From the NCBI GenBank assembly GCA_044433165.1, contig JAWXTX010000101.1, positions 1-9,840 on the forward strand: a DNA stretch of 9,840 nt, read 5' to 3'. Every line of letters starts with the position of its first letter. Position 1 is the first letter of the stretch. The notes under the pieces are model-generated. The model worked only from the letters and a program-made list of their open reading frames with translations, did not search any database and had not been told where the DNA came from. This document shows positions 1-6,687 of the stretch, one piece after another. Position numbers and translations under genes: made by a program. Source of the stretch: Ferrimonas sp044433165. Lineage in GTDB: Bacteria; Pseudomonadota; Gammaproteobacteria; Enterobacterales; Shewanellaceae.

Positions 1-296
1 ACTACGGTAATAATAACCCACAAAGTACCACTGACTTTGGCAACCAACTCCCGTACTTCATCCGGTTTTTGTTGTTGATATTCGGTTAACACCGGTACGA
101 AGGCTTGCGCAAACGCCCCTTCCGCAAACAAGCGCCGTAAAAAATTGGGTATTTTATTGGCCAGAAAGAAGACGTCTGCCGCCGCACCTGCCCCCATGAT
201 GCCGGCCACAACCACATCGCGAATTAATCCCAACACGCGGGAAATTAAAGTCATGGCGCTTACCACCAGACCAGAACGAACCAATGTTTTACTCAA
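1..296 (-). CDS. murJ: Lipid II flippase MurJ (MviN), N-terminal part, truncated by window edge
   Basis: The gene reads leftward and runs off the window, leaving about 98 codons. The translation begins MSKTLVRSGLVVSAM and continues with TLISRVLGLIRDVVVA, an ADVFFLANKIPNFLRRLF stretch and AEGAFAQAFVPVLTEY, which is the conserved N-terminus of MurJ, a MOP-superfamily membrane protein that flips lipid II across the inner membrane for peptidoglycan synthesis. The first transmembrane helix and the conserved RRLFAEGAF segment are both visible. There is no ATG at the expected place. A TTG at 294-296 gives the usual MSK start and an in-frame TGA lies just upstream; a second TTG four codons further in is the alternative. 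The SD-like AAAGG sits unusually close to the first TTG. The gene is divergent from rpsT. Family call is certain, start less so. Confidence 0.93.
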   Translation of the reverse strand, partial: MSKTLVRSGLVVSAMTLISRVLGLIRDVVVAGIMGAGAAADVFFLANKIPNFLRRLFAEGAFAQAFVPVLTEYQQQKPDEVRELVAKVSGTLWVIITV

Positions 297-369
297 GGCC
301 TTTACTCACGCGGACAGACGCTGTGGTTTTGCAACAGCACAACACCCAGACAAAAAAAATCCCCGACTA

Positions 370-399
370 CTGTCACCAGCGCGGGAATGCTGCTAGAAT
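370..399 (+). promoter_or_regulatory. Candidate upstream promoter (P1) of rpsT
   Basis: A CTGTCA box (370-375, 4 of 6 to consensus) is followed after 18 bases by TAGAAT (394-399, 5 of 6), preceded by TG in the extended -10 position (TGCTAGAAT). The following bases are GC-rich (TCGCCCC), as in growth-rate-controlled promoters. E. coli rpsT also has two promoters; the parallel is inference. Confidence 0.4.
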
Positions 400-483
400 T
401 TCGCCCCATCTTAAACCCTTGGGTTGCGGAAGGCCAAAACTGGTTCGAAAACCAGAACTTTGGCGTTATTTTGCCCGCTGTGA

Positions 484-512
484 TTGACAACAATTGGCAA
501 AATAGGTAAATT
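484..512 (+). promoter_or_regulatory. Candidate proximal promoter (P2) of rpsT
   Basis: A perfect -35 hexamer TTGACA (484-489), a 17-base spacer and TAAATT (507-512, 4 of 6) lie about 50 bases before the rpsT start. The bases after the -10 (CGCGACCC) are GC-rich, the discriminator type linked to stringent control of ribosomal protein genes. Regulation by ppGpp is inferred, not seen. Confidence 0.6.
494..511 (+). repeat. Copy A of an 18-19-bp sequence shared with the tal promoter
   Basis: TTGGCAAAATAGGTAAAT here matches 3860-3878 (TTGGCAAAATTAGGTAAAT) except for one inserted T. This copy lies between the -35 and -10 of rpsT P2 and includes most of the -10. The flanks of the two copies are not alike. 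Function unknown. Confidence 0.5.
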
Positions 513-560
513 CGCGACCCTTGTAAGAATCCAGACCGCACCGTTTTTAGGAGTTTGCAC

Positions 561-821
561 TTGGCTAACATCAAGTCTGCTAAGAAGCGTGCCATCCAAG
601 CTGAAAAGCGTCGTCAACACAACGCTTCTCGTCGCTCCATGATGCGCACCTACACCAAGAAAGTTATCGCTGCTATCGCTACTGGCGACAAAGAAGCGGC
701 TACCGCTGCTTTTGCTGCTGCACAGCCAATCTTGGATCGTATGGCCACCAAAGGCCTGATCCACAAAAACAAAGCAGCTCGCCATAAGAGCCGCTTGGCT
801 GCTAAGATCAAAGCTCTGTAA
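561..821 (+). CDS. rpsT: 30S ribosomal protein S20, UUG start
   Basis: This encodes an 86-residue basic protein beginning MANIKSAKKRAIQAEKRR and ending KSRLAAKIKAL, a full-length S20 (87 residues in E. coli), which binds 16S rRNA early in 30S assembly. The start is TTG at 561, with AGGAG (549-553) seven bases upstream; a TTG at 555 is only one base from this SD and is rejected. E. coli rpsT also starts with UUG, and the rare start is part of S20's translational autoregulation there, so conservation of UUG here suggests the same control. Two candidate promoters lie upstream and a strong hairpin terminator lies 26 bases after the stop. The gene stands alone, divergent from murJ and convergent with yaaA. 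Confidence 0.98.
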   Translation: MANIKSAKKRAIQAEKRRQHNASRRSMMRTYTKKVIAAIATGDKEAATAAFAAAQPILDRMATKGLIHKNKAARHKSRLAAKIKAL

Positions 822-847
822 TTCAGGCTTTACTGGCAAGATAACTT

Positions 848-877
848 TAAAAACCGACCGTAAGGTCGGTTTTTTTA
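848..877. terminator. Bidirectional rho-independent terminator between rpsT and yaaA
   Basis: The arms AAACCGACC (851-859) and GGTCGGTTT (864-872) pair perfectly around a GTAA tetraloop. A run of T follows on the plus strand. On the minus strand the hairpin is followed by TTTTTAAAG, so it can end both convergent transcripts. Confidence 0.92.
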
Positions 878-915
878 TACGCCAATCAAAGTGACAGCTT
901 AGCTAGAGAATGAGA

Positions 916-1692
916 TTAGGCTGGCTCATCTCTTAAAAACACCAGCTCAGTCGCACTGGAATCGGCCTCACTAAAGTAATAACCACCGCCATTAAATTGC
1001 GTTAATGCTGCCACCGATTGCGGTTGCTGCTCAATCATAAAACGCGTCATCAATCCCCGAGCCTTTTTCGCATAAAAGCTAATAATTTTATATTGACCGT
1101 TTTTAAGATCTTTAAAGACCGGCGTAACAATATGCGCATCCAATAACTTGGGCTTAATCGCTTTAAAATATTCGTTTGAGGCAAGGTTCACCACCACATT
1201 GTCGCCCTGCTCTCTGATCGCTGCTGATAGCAATTCCGTTAGTGTTGTGCCCCAAAACTGATACAGATCTGCACCACGAAAGTTGCTCAGTTTAGTACCC
1301 ATTTCAAGACGATATGGCTGAATTAAGTCCAGCGGTTTTAACAGGCCATATAAGCCGGACAAAATCCGCAAATGCCGCTGAGCATAAGTTAATTGTGCCG
1401 CCGATAAAGAGTGGGCATCGAGCCCTGCATACACATCGCCATTAAAGGCCAACACCGCCTGTTTGGCATTAACCGGCGTAAAAGGCGTGTGCCATTGCTC
1501 AAAGCGTGCCACGTTCAAACCGGCTAATTTATCAGATAACTTCATTAGTGAAGCTAAATCCGCCGGCGACAATTGCCGACAGCGCTCAATTAGCTGCTCA
1601 GACTCGGTCAATAACGCCGGCTGTGTAAACACATCAACATGAGCGGGTGTTTCAAAGTCCAGATTTTTCGCTGGGGATATAACTGCAAGCAT
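916..1692 (-). CDS. yaaA: Peroxide stress protein YaaA (UPF0246 / DUF328)
   Basis: The 258-residue product has the same length as E. coli YaaA and its conserved blocks: MLAVISPAKNLDFETP at the N-terminus with the SPAK motif (6-9), KLSDKLAGLNVARF (51-64), AFNGDVYAGL (82-91), LSGLYGLLKPLDLIQPYRLE (111-130), NLASNEYFKAIKPK (169-182) and SFYAKKARGLMTRF (205-218). In E. coli the protein limits iron-driven oxidative damage during peroxide stress and belongs to the OxyR regulon; DNA binding has been reported for it. An upstream in-frame GTG at 1731 would add 13 non-conserved residues, so I use the ATG at 1692, although its SD is poor. A TATAGT at 1738-1743 on the minus strand could be a -10, but no good -35 goes with it, and I see no clear OxyR site. 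Downstream of, and co-oriented with, the symporter, as in E. coli. Confidence 0.96.
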   Translation of the reverse strand: MLAVISPAKNLDFETPAHVDVFTQPALLTESEQLIERCRQLSPADLASLMKLSDKLAGLNVARFEQWHTPFTPVNAKQAVLAFNGDVYAGLDAHSLSAAQLTYAQRHLRILSGLYGLLKPLDLIQPYRLEMGTKLSNFRGADLYQFWGTTLTELLSAAIREQGDNVVVNLASNEYFKAIKPKLLDAHIVTPVFKDLKNGQYKIISFYAKKARGLMTRFMIEQQPQSVAALTQFNGGGYYFSEADSSATELVFLRDEPA

Positions 1693-1917
1693 GGGCCATA
1701 CCGTATTTTCTATTTTCCTCAAATATACCACTGCTTCACTATAAAAAAGCCACTCTCTCCGTGTGAGCTTTCTTGCTCCATTGACGGCATCCTAAGCTGA
1801 GCAACACCACGCAGGCTACACTCAACAAGTGTTTGCGCCGAGGTTAAAGCGTGCCTGAAGAAAAAGTAATTGCCTGCATCGGAATTGCCCACATAGCAGT
1901 TTGATGGGTACAAACCA

Positions 1918-1950
1918 ACAGTGCCAGTCGAATAGCCCGACTGGCACTGT
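1918..1950 (-). terminator. Hairpin terminator after the AGCS symporter gene
   Basis: ACAGTGCCAGTCG (1918-1930) pairs perfectly over 13 bp with CGACTGGCACTGT (1938-1950), loop 7 nt. It lies 30 bases beyond the symporter stop codon. On the minus strand the hairpin is followed by TGGTTTGT, a weak T-tract, so termination may be partial. It is the main feature of the 288-bp gap before yaaA. Confidence 0.72.
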
Positions 1951-1980
1951 TTATTTAGCGGTAGTTAAGCGTAGAACGTT

Positions 1981-3414
1981 TTACTTTTTCTTAGTCAAAA
2001 GCCAAGTATTACACGCCAACTGCTTTTTCAGATCTTCCACCACATCCGCATGGAATTCTGGCGTATGGCCCTCTTTTAATTGGTCTTCATAATCTTTGAT
2101 AACCGCAAAAGCCACTTTCGATAATAGAGTGATAGCCACGATATTAACTAAGGCCATCAGCCCCATCGACACATCCGCAAAATTCCACACCATGGATAGC
2201 GAAGCAACCGAGCCCAATAACACCATCCCTAATACTAATAACCGGAATACCATTAATACTTTTTTATTCTCAGTTAAGAAAATGATGTTGGTCTCTGCAT
2301 AGCTGTAATTGGCAATTATGGAGCTAAAACAAAACAGCAAAATAGCAAACGATAAGAAATACGCAGACCAAGCGCCCACTTCATTGGTTAACGCCAATTG
2401 CAATAGGCCAATGCCACGTTGCCCTTCCGAGGCGTCTAAAACGCCCGAGAGCAACACAATCGCAGCGGAAGCTGTACAAATAATCAAGGTGTCGACAAAT
2501 ACCCCAATCATCTGCACAAAACCTTGAGACGCAGGGTGGTTAGGGTTCGGTGTTGCCGATGCGGCAATGTTTGCTGCTGAGCCCATACCCGCTTCATTAG
2601 AGAACAAGCCACGAGCCACGCCGGCCATAATCGCGCCCATCATGCCGCCTGCGGCTTGCTCAAAACCAAAGGCGCTCTTTACAATTAGTACTAATGCCGC
2701 CGGTACTTGAGAGATGTTGAGCACAATCACCACAATGGCTATCCCTAAATACAGCAACGCCATAACCGGAACGATTTTCTCAGATACCGCAGCAACCTTC
2801 TTTAATCCCCCCATAATCACGTAGCCCGTAAAGAGGGTGATCACTAAGCCAATCCATATTTTATCAATGCCAAATGCGTTATTCATGGCATCTGCAATGG
2901 TGTTAGCTTGGACGGAATTAAAGGCAAAACCAAAAGCAATGATCAACAGCACCGAAAATACGCCGCCCATGGTACGGCTGCCTAGCCCTTGCTCCATGTA
3001 AAAAGCTGGCCCGCCGACGTATTGGCCATTTCGATCACGCACTTTATAAACTTGCGCCAAGGTCGACTCAACAAACGCCGTTGCCATCCCCAAAAGCGCA
3101 ATCAGCCACATCCAAAAAATGGCACCAGCGCCACCAACGGTAATAGCGACCGCCACCCCAGCCATATTGCCCGTACCAACACGCGCGGCCATTGAGGTGC
3201 AAAACACTTGGAAAGAGGAGATCCCGTCTACTTTTTCTCGGCCATCGCGTACTAATTTAACCCCATGACGAAACAAACGGAATTGGATAAACCCGAGACG
3301 TAGAGTAAAAAACAACCCAGCGGCAACAAGCACATAAATAAGAACAGAGCCCCATAATAGACCATTGGCAAAGTCAATGGCTCCATTAAGGCTCGCGATA
3401 ATGGAATCAATCAT
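1981..3414 (-). CDS. Sodium:alanine/glycine symporter, AGCS family (YaaJ-like)
   Basis: This 477-residue inner-membrane protein belongs to the alanine or glycine:cation symporter family (DagA/YaaJ type), which takes up alanine or glycine with Na+. The family signature RVGTGNMAGVAVAITVGG (78-95) leads into AIFWMWLIALLGMATAFVE; further conserved segments are GGPAFYMEQGLG (134-145), SVQANTIADA (167-176), FSNEAGMGSAANIAASA (271-287) and QMIGVFVDTLIICTASA (301-317). About ten hydrophobic helices are evident and the last 40 residues are hydrophilic. The length equals that of E. coli YaaJ (476). The ATG at 3414 has AAGAAG about 9 bases upstream. The order yaaA-symporter-tal with these orientations matches E. 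coli, but exact orthology and substrate are not proven. A weak promoter pair, TTGTCG-N17-GATATT, can be read on the minus strand upstream. A hairpin terminator follows. Confidence 0.94.
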   Translation of the reverse strand: MIDSIIASLNGAIDFANGLLWGSVLIYVLVAAGLFFTLRLGFIQFRLFRHGVKLVRDGREKVDGISSFQVFCTSMAARVGTGNMAGVAVAITVGGAGAIFWMWLIALLGMATAFVESTLAQVYKVRDRNGQYVGGPAFYMEQGLGSRTMGGVFSVLLIIAFGFAFNSVQANTIADAMNNAFGIDKIWIGLVITLFTGYVIMGGLKKVAAVSEKIVPVMALLYLGIAIVVIVLNISQVPAALVLIVKSAFGFEQAAGGMMGAIMAGVARGLFSNEAGMGSAANIAASATPNPNHPASQGFVQMIGVFVDTLIICTASAAIVLLSGVLDASEGQRGIGLLQLALTNEVGAWSAYFLSFAILLFCFSSIIANYSYAETNIIFLTENKKVLMVFRLLVLGMVLLGSVASLSMVWNFADVSMGLMALVNIVAITLLSKVAFAVIKDYEDQLKEGHTPEFHADVVEDLKKQLACNTWLLTKKK

Positions 3415-3489
3415 AATAAATTCTTCTTAATGGTACTGATAAACATTGAACACGTAATATCCCAACACAACAGATGGGCGACAAGACAC

Positions 3490-3505
3490 ACCAAACCGGT
3501 TCGGT
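3490..3505. repeat. Near-palindrome in the symporter upstream region, possible operator
   Basis: ACCAAACCGGTTCGGT is symmetric at 14 of 16 positions around a perfect AACCGGTT core, 76 bases upstream of the symporter start. It has the form of a dimeric repressor site. I do not recognise the cognate regulator. Confidence 0.35.
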
Positions 3506-3563
3506 TGCTCACCAGTAACAGCGCGCTCTCACGAATAAAACTCAGCGTATCGATCAGTTCATC

Positions 3564-3583
3564 GTTTAACGGCAACCGTAAAC
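3564..3583. repeat. Interrupted palindrome in the symporter-tal spacer
   Basis: GTTTAACGG and CCGTAAAC face each other across CAA, pairing fully except for one extra A in the left arm. It lies about 150 bases upstream of the symporter start. It could be an operator or could be chance. The surrounding 3415-3805 stretch shows no convincing gene. Confidence 0.3.
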
Positions 3584-3805
3584 ACTACCATACAATTTTT
3601 CATCTGACAGGTGATCCCAGTCACAACCTCAGTTTCGTTATCTTGGGAAATCAGACAATTTCTCTGCCATTAGCCAAATTCACACGTCCACCTACAACCC
3701 AAGCCCCCATTGATGAAAAGCAGAAGCTAGATCAACTTTTCATGATGGCATTCTTCGGTACTATCTGAGCGCTTGCTGACTCACTTCAGCGTATTTTGCT
3801 GTGTT

Positions 3806-3824
3806 ATTTAGGTGAAACCCAAAT
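3806..3824. repeat. Inverted repeat upstream of the tal promoter, possible operator
   Basis: ATTTAGGTGAAACCCAAAT has arms ATTT-N-GGT and ACC-N-AAAT around GAA. It ends 35 bases upstream of the tal -35 box, a usual place for an activator or repressor site. Regulator unknown. Confidence 0.35.
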
Positions 3825-3859
3825 ACAATCACGGGTGACTTGATTATTCATCTAACCAG

Positions 3860-3878
3860 TTGGCAAAATTAGGTAAAT
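3860..3878 (+). repeat. Copy B of the 18-19-bp sequence shared with rpsT
   Basis: TTGGCAAAATTAGGTAAAT differs from 494-511 only by one T. Here its first six bases serve as the -35 box of the tal promoter, whereas in rpsT the copy lies between -35 and -10, so the two copies do not hold the same place relative to the promoter. Confidence 0.5.
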
Positions 3879-3888
3879 CACCTTTAAT
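3860..3888 (+). promoter_or_regulatory. Candidate sigma70 promoter of tal-pgi
   Basis: TTGGCA (3860-3865, 5 of 6), a 17-base spacer and TTTAAT (3883-3888, 5 of 6) give a good promoter. Transcription would start near 3895 and leave a leader of roughly 27 bases before the tal ATG. Confidence 0.65.
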
Positions 3889-3921
3889 GAAGCCAACCCT
3901 TAGCCTAATGGGATTGTTCTT

Positions 3922-4884
3922 ATGGCCACTGCATTAACCCAATTAAAAAAACACACTACCATTGTTGCCGATACGGGCGATATCGAAGCAATTCGCCGTT
4001 ATATGCCTGAGGACGCAACCACCAACCCCTCATTGATCTTAAAAGCATCTCAGATTGTCGAGTATGAAGGGTTAATTGCCGATGCCGTAACCTATGCTCA
4101 AGCTCAAAGTAACAATCCAGCTCAGCAACTTGAAGATGCCGCCGACAAGCTCGCCGTTAATATTGGCCTAGAAATTCTAAAGTTAATCCCAGGACGGATT
4201 TCAACCGAAGTGGATGCACGGCTTTCTTTTGATACACAAGCTTCCTTGGCCAAGGCTCGAAAATTGATGAGCCTTTATCAGCAAGCAGGCATTTCCTCAG
4301 AGCGGATCTTGATCAAACTGGCCTCAACGTGGGAAGGGATCCGAGCAGCAGAGCAATTAGAACAAGAGGGCATTAACTGTAACCTCACTTTATTATTCAG
4401 CTTTGCTCAAGCCCGCGCTTGCGCCGAAGCCAACGTTTACCTTATTTCTCCTTTTGTTGGCCGGATCTTAGATTGGTACCAAGCCAAAACCCAAGAAACG
4501 TTCTCGGCAGAACGTGATCCAGGTGTCATCTCGGTCGGCAATATTTATCGTTACTACAAGCAACATGGTTACGCGACAGTGGTAATGGGGGCTTCCTTTC
4601 GGAATGTTGGCGAAATTTTAGAATTAGCAGGCTGTGATCGCTTAACTATTGGCCCGAGCTTGCTCCAAGAATTAGAACAAAGCCAACGCCCCGTTGTACC
4701 TAAATTAGCCTTTCAGGGCGAAGTGCAGGCGCCACCAGCACCATTAACCGAAAATCAATACCGTTGGGAAATGAATCAAGATGCAATGGCGACCGAAAAA
4801 CTGGCTGAAGGGATCCGAAATTTTGCTATTGATCAAGAAAAATTAGAAGCCATGTTGCAAGAGCGCCTTGGCCATAAGCAATGA
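3922..4884 (+). CDS. talB: Transaldolase
   Basis: This 320-residue cytosolic enzyme of the non-oxidative pentose phosphate pathway moves a dihydroxyacetone unit between sedoheptulose 7-phosphate plus glyceraldehyde 3-phosphate and erythrose 4-phosphate plus fructose 6-phosphate. The Schiff-base lysine is K132 in RILIKLAST, the same number as in E. coli TalB. Partner residues also keep their numbers: D17 in VADTGD, N35 in DATTNPSLIL and E96 in GRISTEVDAR. The second signature block, GINCNLTLLFSFAQARACAE, and ISPFVGRILDWY follow. The length fits TalB (317). ATG 3922 has a modest GGGAT SD. It is divergent from the symporter, has its own promoter, and is 57 bases upstream of pgi, which uses its product fructose 6-phosphate. 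A talA-type paralogue name cannot be excluded. Confidence 0.97.
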   Translation: MATALTQLKKHTTIVADTGDIEAIRRYMPEDATTNPSLILKASQIVEYEGLIADAVTYAQAQSNNPAQQLEDAADKLAVNIGLEILKLIPGRISTEVDARLSFDTQASLAKARKLMSLYQQAGISSERILIKLASTWEGIRAAEQLEQEGINCNLTLLFSFAQARACAEANVYLISPFVGRILDWYQAKTQETFSAERDPGVISVGNIYRYYKQHGYATVVMGASFRNVGEILELAGCDRLTIGPSLLQELEQSQRPVVPKLAFQGEVQAPPAPLTENQYRWEMNQDAMATEKLAEGIRNFAIDQEKLEAMLQERLGHKQ

Positions 4885-4902
4885 GCACCCCCTCTTTTTT
4901 AA

Positions 4903-4924
4903 TGCCTAGCCAATCGGCTAGGCA
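4903..4924 (+). promoter_or_regulatory. Intercistronic hairpin between tal and pgi
   Basis: TGCCTAGCC and GGCTAGGCA pair perfectly (9 bp) around AATC. No T-tract follows on the plus strand, so it is not a standard terminator; a T-rich tract lies before it instead. It ends 17 bases before the pgi start and may set RNA stability or tune pgi expression (inference). Confidence 0.55.
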
Positions 4925-4941
4925 ATGATGGAATATCAGGT

Positions 4942-6585
4942 ATGAGCACATTAACTCAGTTGCCAAGCTGGCAGCATTTAGCGCGACACCGTCAACAACA
5001 AGCCCAGTTTTCTTTGCGCCAACAATTTCATGACGATCCCAAACGCGCCTCTCGATACCAACTTTCGGCAGCGGGGTTAATGCTCGATTACTCTAAAAAT
5101 TTAATCTCTGATGAAACCATTAAATTATTAGCAAACTTAGCCGAAGCAACCAACGTCACTGGCTTACGCGACGCCATGTTTGCAGGCAAACACATTAACA
5201 ATACCGAAGATCGAGCGGTACTCCACACAGCCTTGCGAGCAACAACGGTAAACGCTCCTCTCGTAGACGACGAGAGCATCCAAACTGAAATTAGCACCAC
5301 GCTGGCAAAAATGAAGCAATTCGTCGATGAGATCCATTCGGGTCAGCGACGTGGTCATAATGGCCAAACATTTACCGATGTTTTAGCCATTGGGATTGGC
5401 GGCTCGTTTCTTGGCCCAAAAGTTGCGACGGAAGCCCTTCGCCCTTACGCCATTGAGCACATCAACGTGCATTTTGTGGCAAACGTAGACGGCACGGCAT
5501 TAACGGAAAAACTCAAACGCATTGATGTTGATCGCACCTTGGTTGTGATGTCTTCAAAATCCTTCTCGACCCAAGAAACCCTTACCAATACCTGCAGCGC
5601 CCGAGATTACTTTTTAGCTCATGGTGTTCCGATAGAAGGGATCCGTAACCATTTTGTTGCCATCAGTTCCAATGTATCTGCAGCGGTCGAGTTCGGCATG
5701 GATGCCAATAACGTATTCCCAATGTGGAATTGGGTTGGTGGGCGTTACTCATTATGGTCGGCCATCGGATTACCCATCGCTTTAGCGGTCGGTTTTGCGC
5801 ACTTTGAAGCGTTATTGGAAGGTGCTGCCAGCATGGATGAGCACTTCCAACAAGCTCCCTTTGAGCAGAATATGCCAATGATTATGGGTATGTTATCGCT
5901 CTGGTATAGCAACTTCTACGGCAGTCAAAGCCAGGTACTGCTCAGTTATGATCACTACCTACGTGGCTTACCCGCCTACGTTCAGCAGTTAGATATGGAG
6001 AGCAATGGCAAAAGTGTTGATAAAGACGGTCTGCCAATCCACCATCAAACCGGCCCAGTGATCTGGGGCGGTGAAGGCACTAACGGCCAACACGCTTATC
6101 ATCAGCTATTGCATCAAGGAACCCATCTTATCCCGGCCGACTTTATCCTGCCATTGCAAACCCATAATCCATTAGGCCAGCACCATCAAATATTAGCGGC
6201 TAATTGCTTGGCGCAAGCACAAGCACTCATGCAAGGCAAAACCTTGGCAGAAGCCCAAGCAGAGCTCAGCCATTTACCTCTAAGCGATGAACAGAAAACA
6301 CAGCTTGCCCAACATAAGGTGATGCCTGGCAACCGTCCGAGCAACACAATATTGATGGATAAATTAACGCCTATAACGTTAGGGGCATTAATTGCGCTTT
6401 ATGAACATCGCACCTTTGTTCAAGGGGCTGTATGGGGGATCAACTCATTTGATCAATGGGGAGTAGAGCTTGGAAAAGTGCTAGGCGATGCGGTGTTGAC
6501 GGAATTAAGCGCTTCTCAAGCCCAAGGCACTTTAGACGCCTCAACCAATCAGTTAGTGCAACGCTTCCGTCAAGGCCATATTTAA
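4942..6585 (+). CDS. pgi: Glucose-6-phosphate isomerase
   Basis: This 547-residue cytosolic enzyme interconverts glucose 6-phosphate and fructose 6-phosphate in glycolysis and gluconeogenesis. The catalytic residues are present: E353 in DMESNGKSVDK, H384 in GTNGQHAYHQL and K512 in FDQWGVELGKVLG, each two less than in E. coli Pgi (355, 386, 514; 549 residues). The sugar-phosphate isomerase segments AIGIGGSFLGP, VMSSKSFSTQET and WVGGRYSLWSAIGL are intact. ATG 4942 has GGA nine bases upstream. It lies 57 bases after tal with a hairpin between and no obvious promoter of its own, so cotranscription with tal is likely. No clear terminator follows it, and readthrough into the small downstream gene is possible. 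Confidence 0.98.
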   Translation: MSTLTQLPSWQHLARHRQQQAQFSLRQQFHDDPKRASRYQLSAAGLMLDYSKNLISDETIKLLANLAEATNVTGLRDAMFAGKHINNTEDRAVLHTALRATTVNAPLVDDESIQTEISTTLAKMKQFVDEIHSGQRRGHNGQTFTDVLAIGIGGSFLGPKVATEALRPYAIEHINVHFVANVDGTALTEKLKRIDVDRTLVVMSSKSFSTQETLTNTCSARDYFLAHGVPIEGIRNHFVAISSNVSAAVEFGMDANNVFPMWNWVGGRYSLWSAIGLPIALAVGFAHFEALLEGAASMDEHFQQAPFEQNMPMIMGMLSLWYSNFYGSQSQVLLSYDHYLRGLPAYVQQLDMESNGKSVDKDGLPIHHQTGPVIWGGEGTNGQHAYHQLLHQGTHLIPADFILPLQTHNPLGQHHQILAANCLAQAQALMQGKTLAEAQAELSHLPLSDEQKTQLAQHKVMPGNRPSNTILMDKLTPITLGALIALYEHRTFVQGAVWGINSFDQWGVELGKVLGDAVLTELSASQAQGTLDASTNQLVQRFRQGHI

Positions 6586-6597
6586 CGCAAAACAGCC

Positions 6598-6619
6598 GCC
6601 GAATTGTAGCCGAATTGTT
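6598..6619 (+). repeat. Tandem 11-bp repeat downstream of pgi
   Basis: GCCGAATTGTA (6598-6608) is followed at once by GCCGAATTGTT (6609-6619), ten of eleven bases identical. It lies directly upstream of the candidate promoter of the small gene. It may be chance or a pair of binding sites. Confidence 0.3.
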
Positions 6620-6647
6620 GAAAATAAAGTTAATATCGTGATATACC
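6618..6647 (+). promoter_or_regulatory. Weak candidate promoter of the DUF3545-like gene
   Basis: TTGAAA (6618-6623, 5 of 6) is followed after 18 bases by TATACC (6642-6647, 4 of 6). Initiation near 6654 would remove the outer 5' arm of the hairpin that follows, so such a transcript would keep its SD open while a pgi readthrough transcript would not. Confidence 0.3.
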
Positions 6648-6679
6648 CCTATTTGATGCCATGGAGCATCAAATAGGGG
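6646..6679 (+). promoter_or_regulatory. Perfect 14-bp hairpin that covers the SD of the next gene
   Basis: CCCCTATTTGATGC (6646-6659) pairs perfectly with GCATCAAATAGGGG (6666-6679) around a six-base loop. The right arm contains AGGGGA, the Shine-Dalgarno of the gene starting at 6688, seven bases away. In RNA the hairpin would block ribosome entry. As DNA the same palindrome could be an operator overlapping the promoter. Confidence 0.7.
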
Positions 6680-6687
6680 AGAATGTC

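Noticed and set aside
555..560. TTG at 555 as the rpsT start
   Set aside because: It adds two residues absent from S20 and leaves one base between SD and start; TTG at 561 has correct spacing and the family N-terminus.
411..839. Open frame of 142 codons antisense to rpsT
   Set aside because: It mirrors the S20 gene, whose product is unmistakable; an antisense shadow of codon bias.
1719..1913. Open frame of 64 codons on the minus strand between the symporter terminator and yaaA
   Set aside because: No SD, no recognisable motif, and it overlaps the yaaA upstream region; more likely leader DNA.
3564..3583. The 3564-3583 palindrome as a PurR site
   Set aside because: It does not match the ACGCAAACGTTTGCGT consensus in its core; regulator left unnamed.
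3430..3768. Open frame of 112 codons on the plus strand in the symporter-tal spacer
   Set aside because: The translation has no recognisable domain or normal composition, no good SD, and lies across palindromes in what looks like a promoter region.
6661..6687. ATG at 6661 as the start of the DUF3545-like gene
   Set aside because: It lies in the hairpin loop with no SD, and the resulting extra residues are just the translated hairpin arm.
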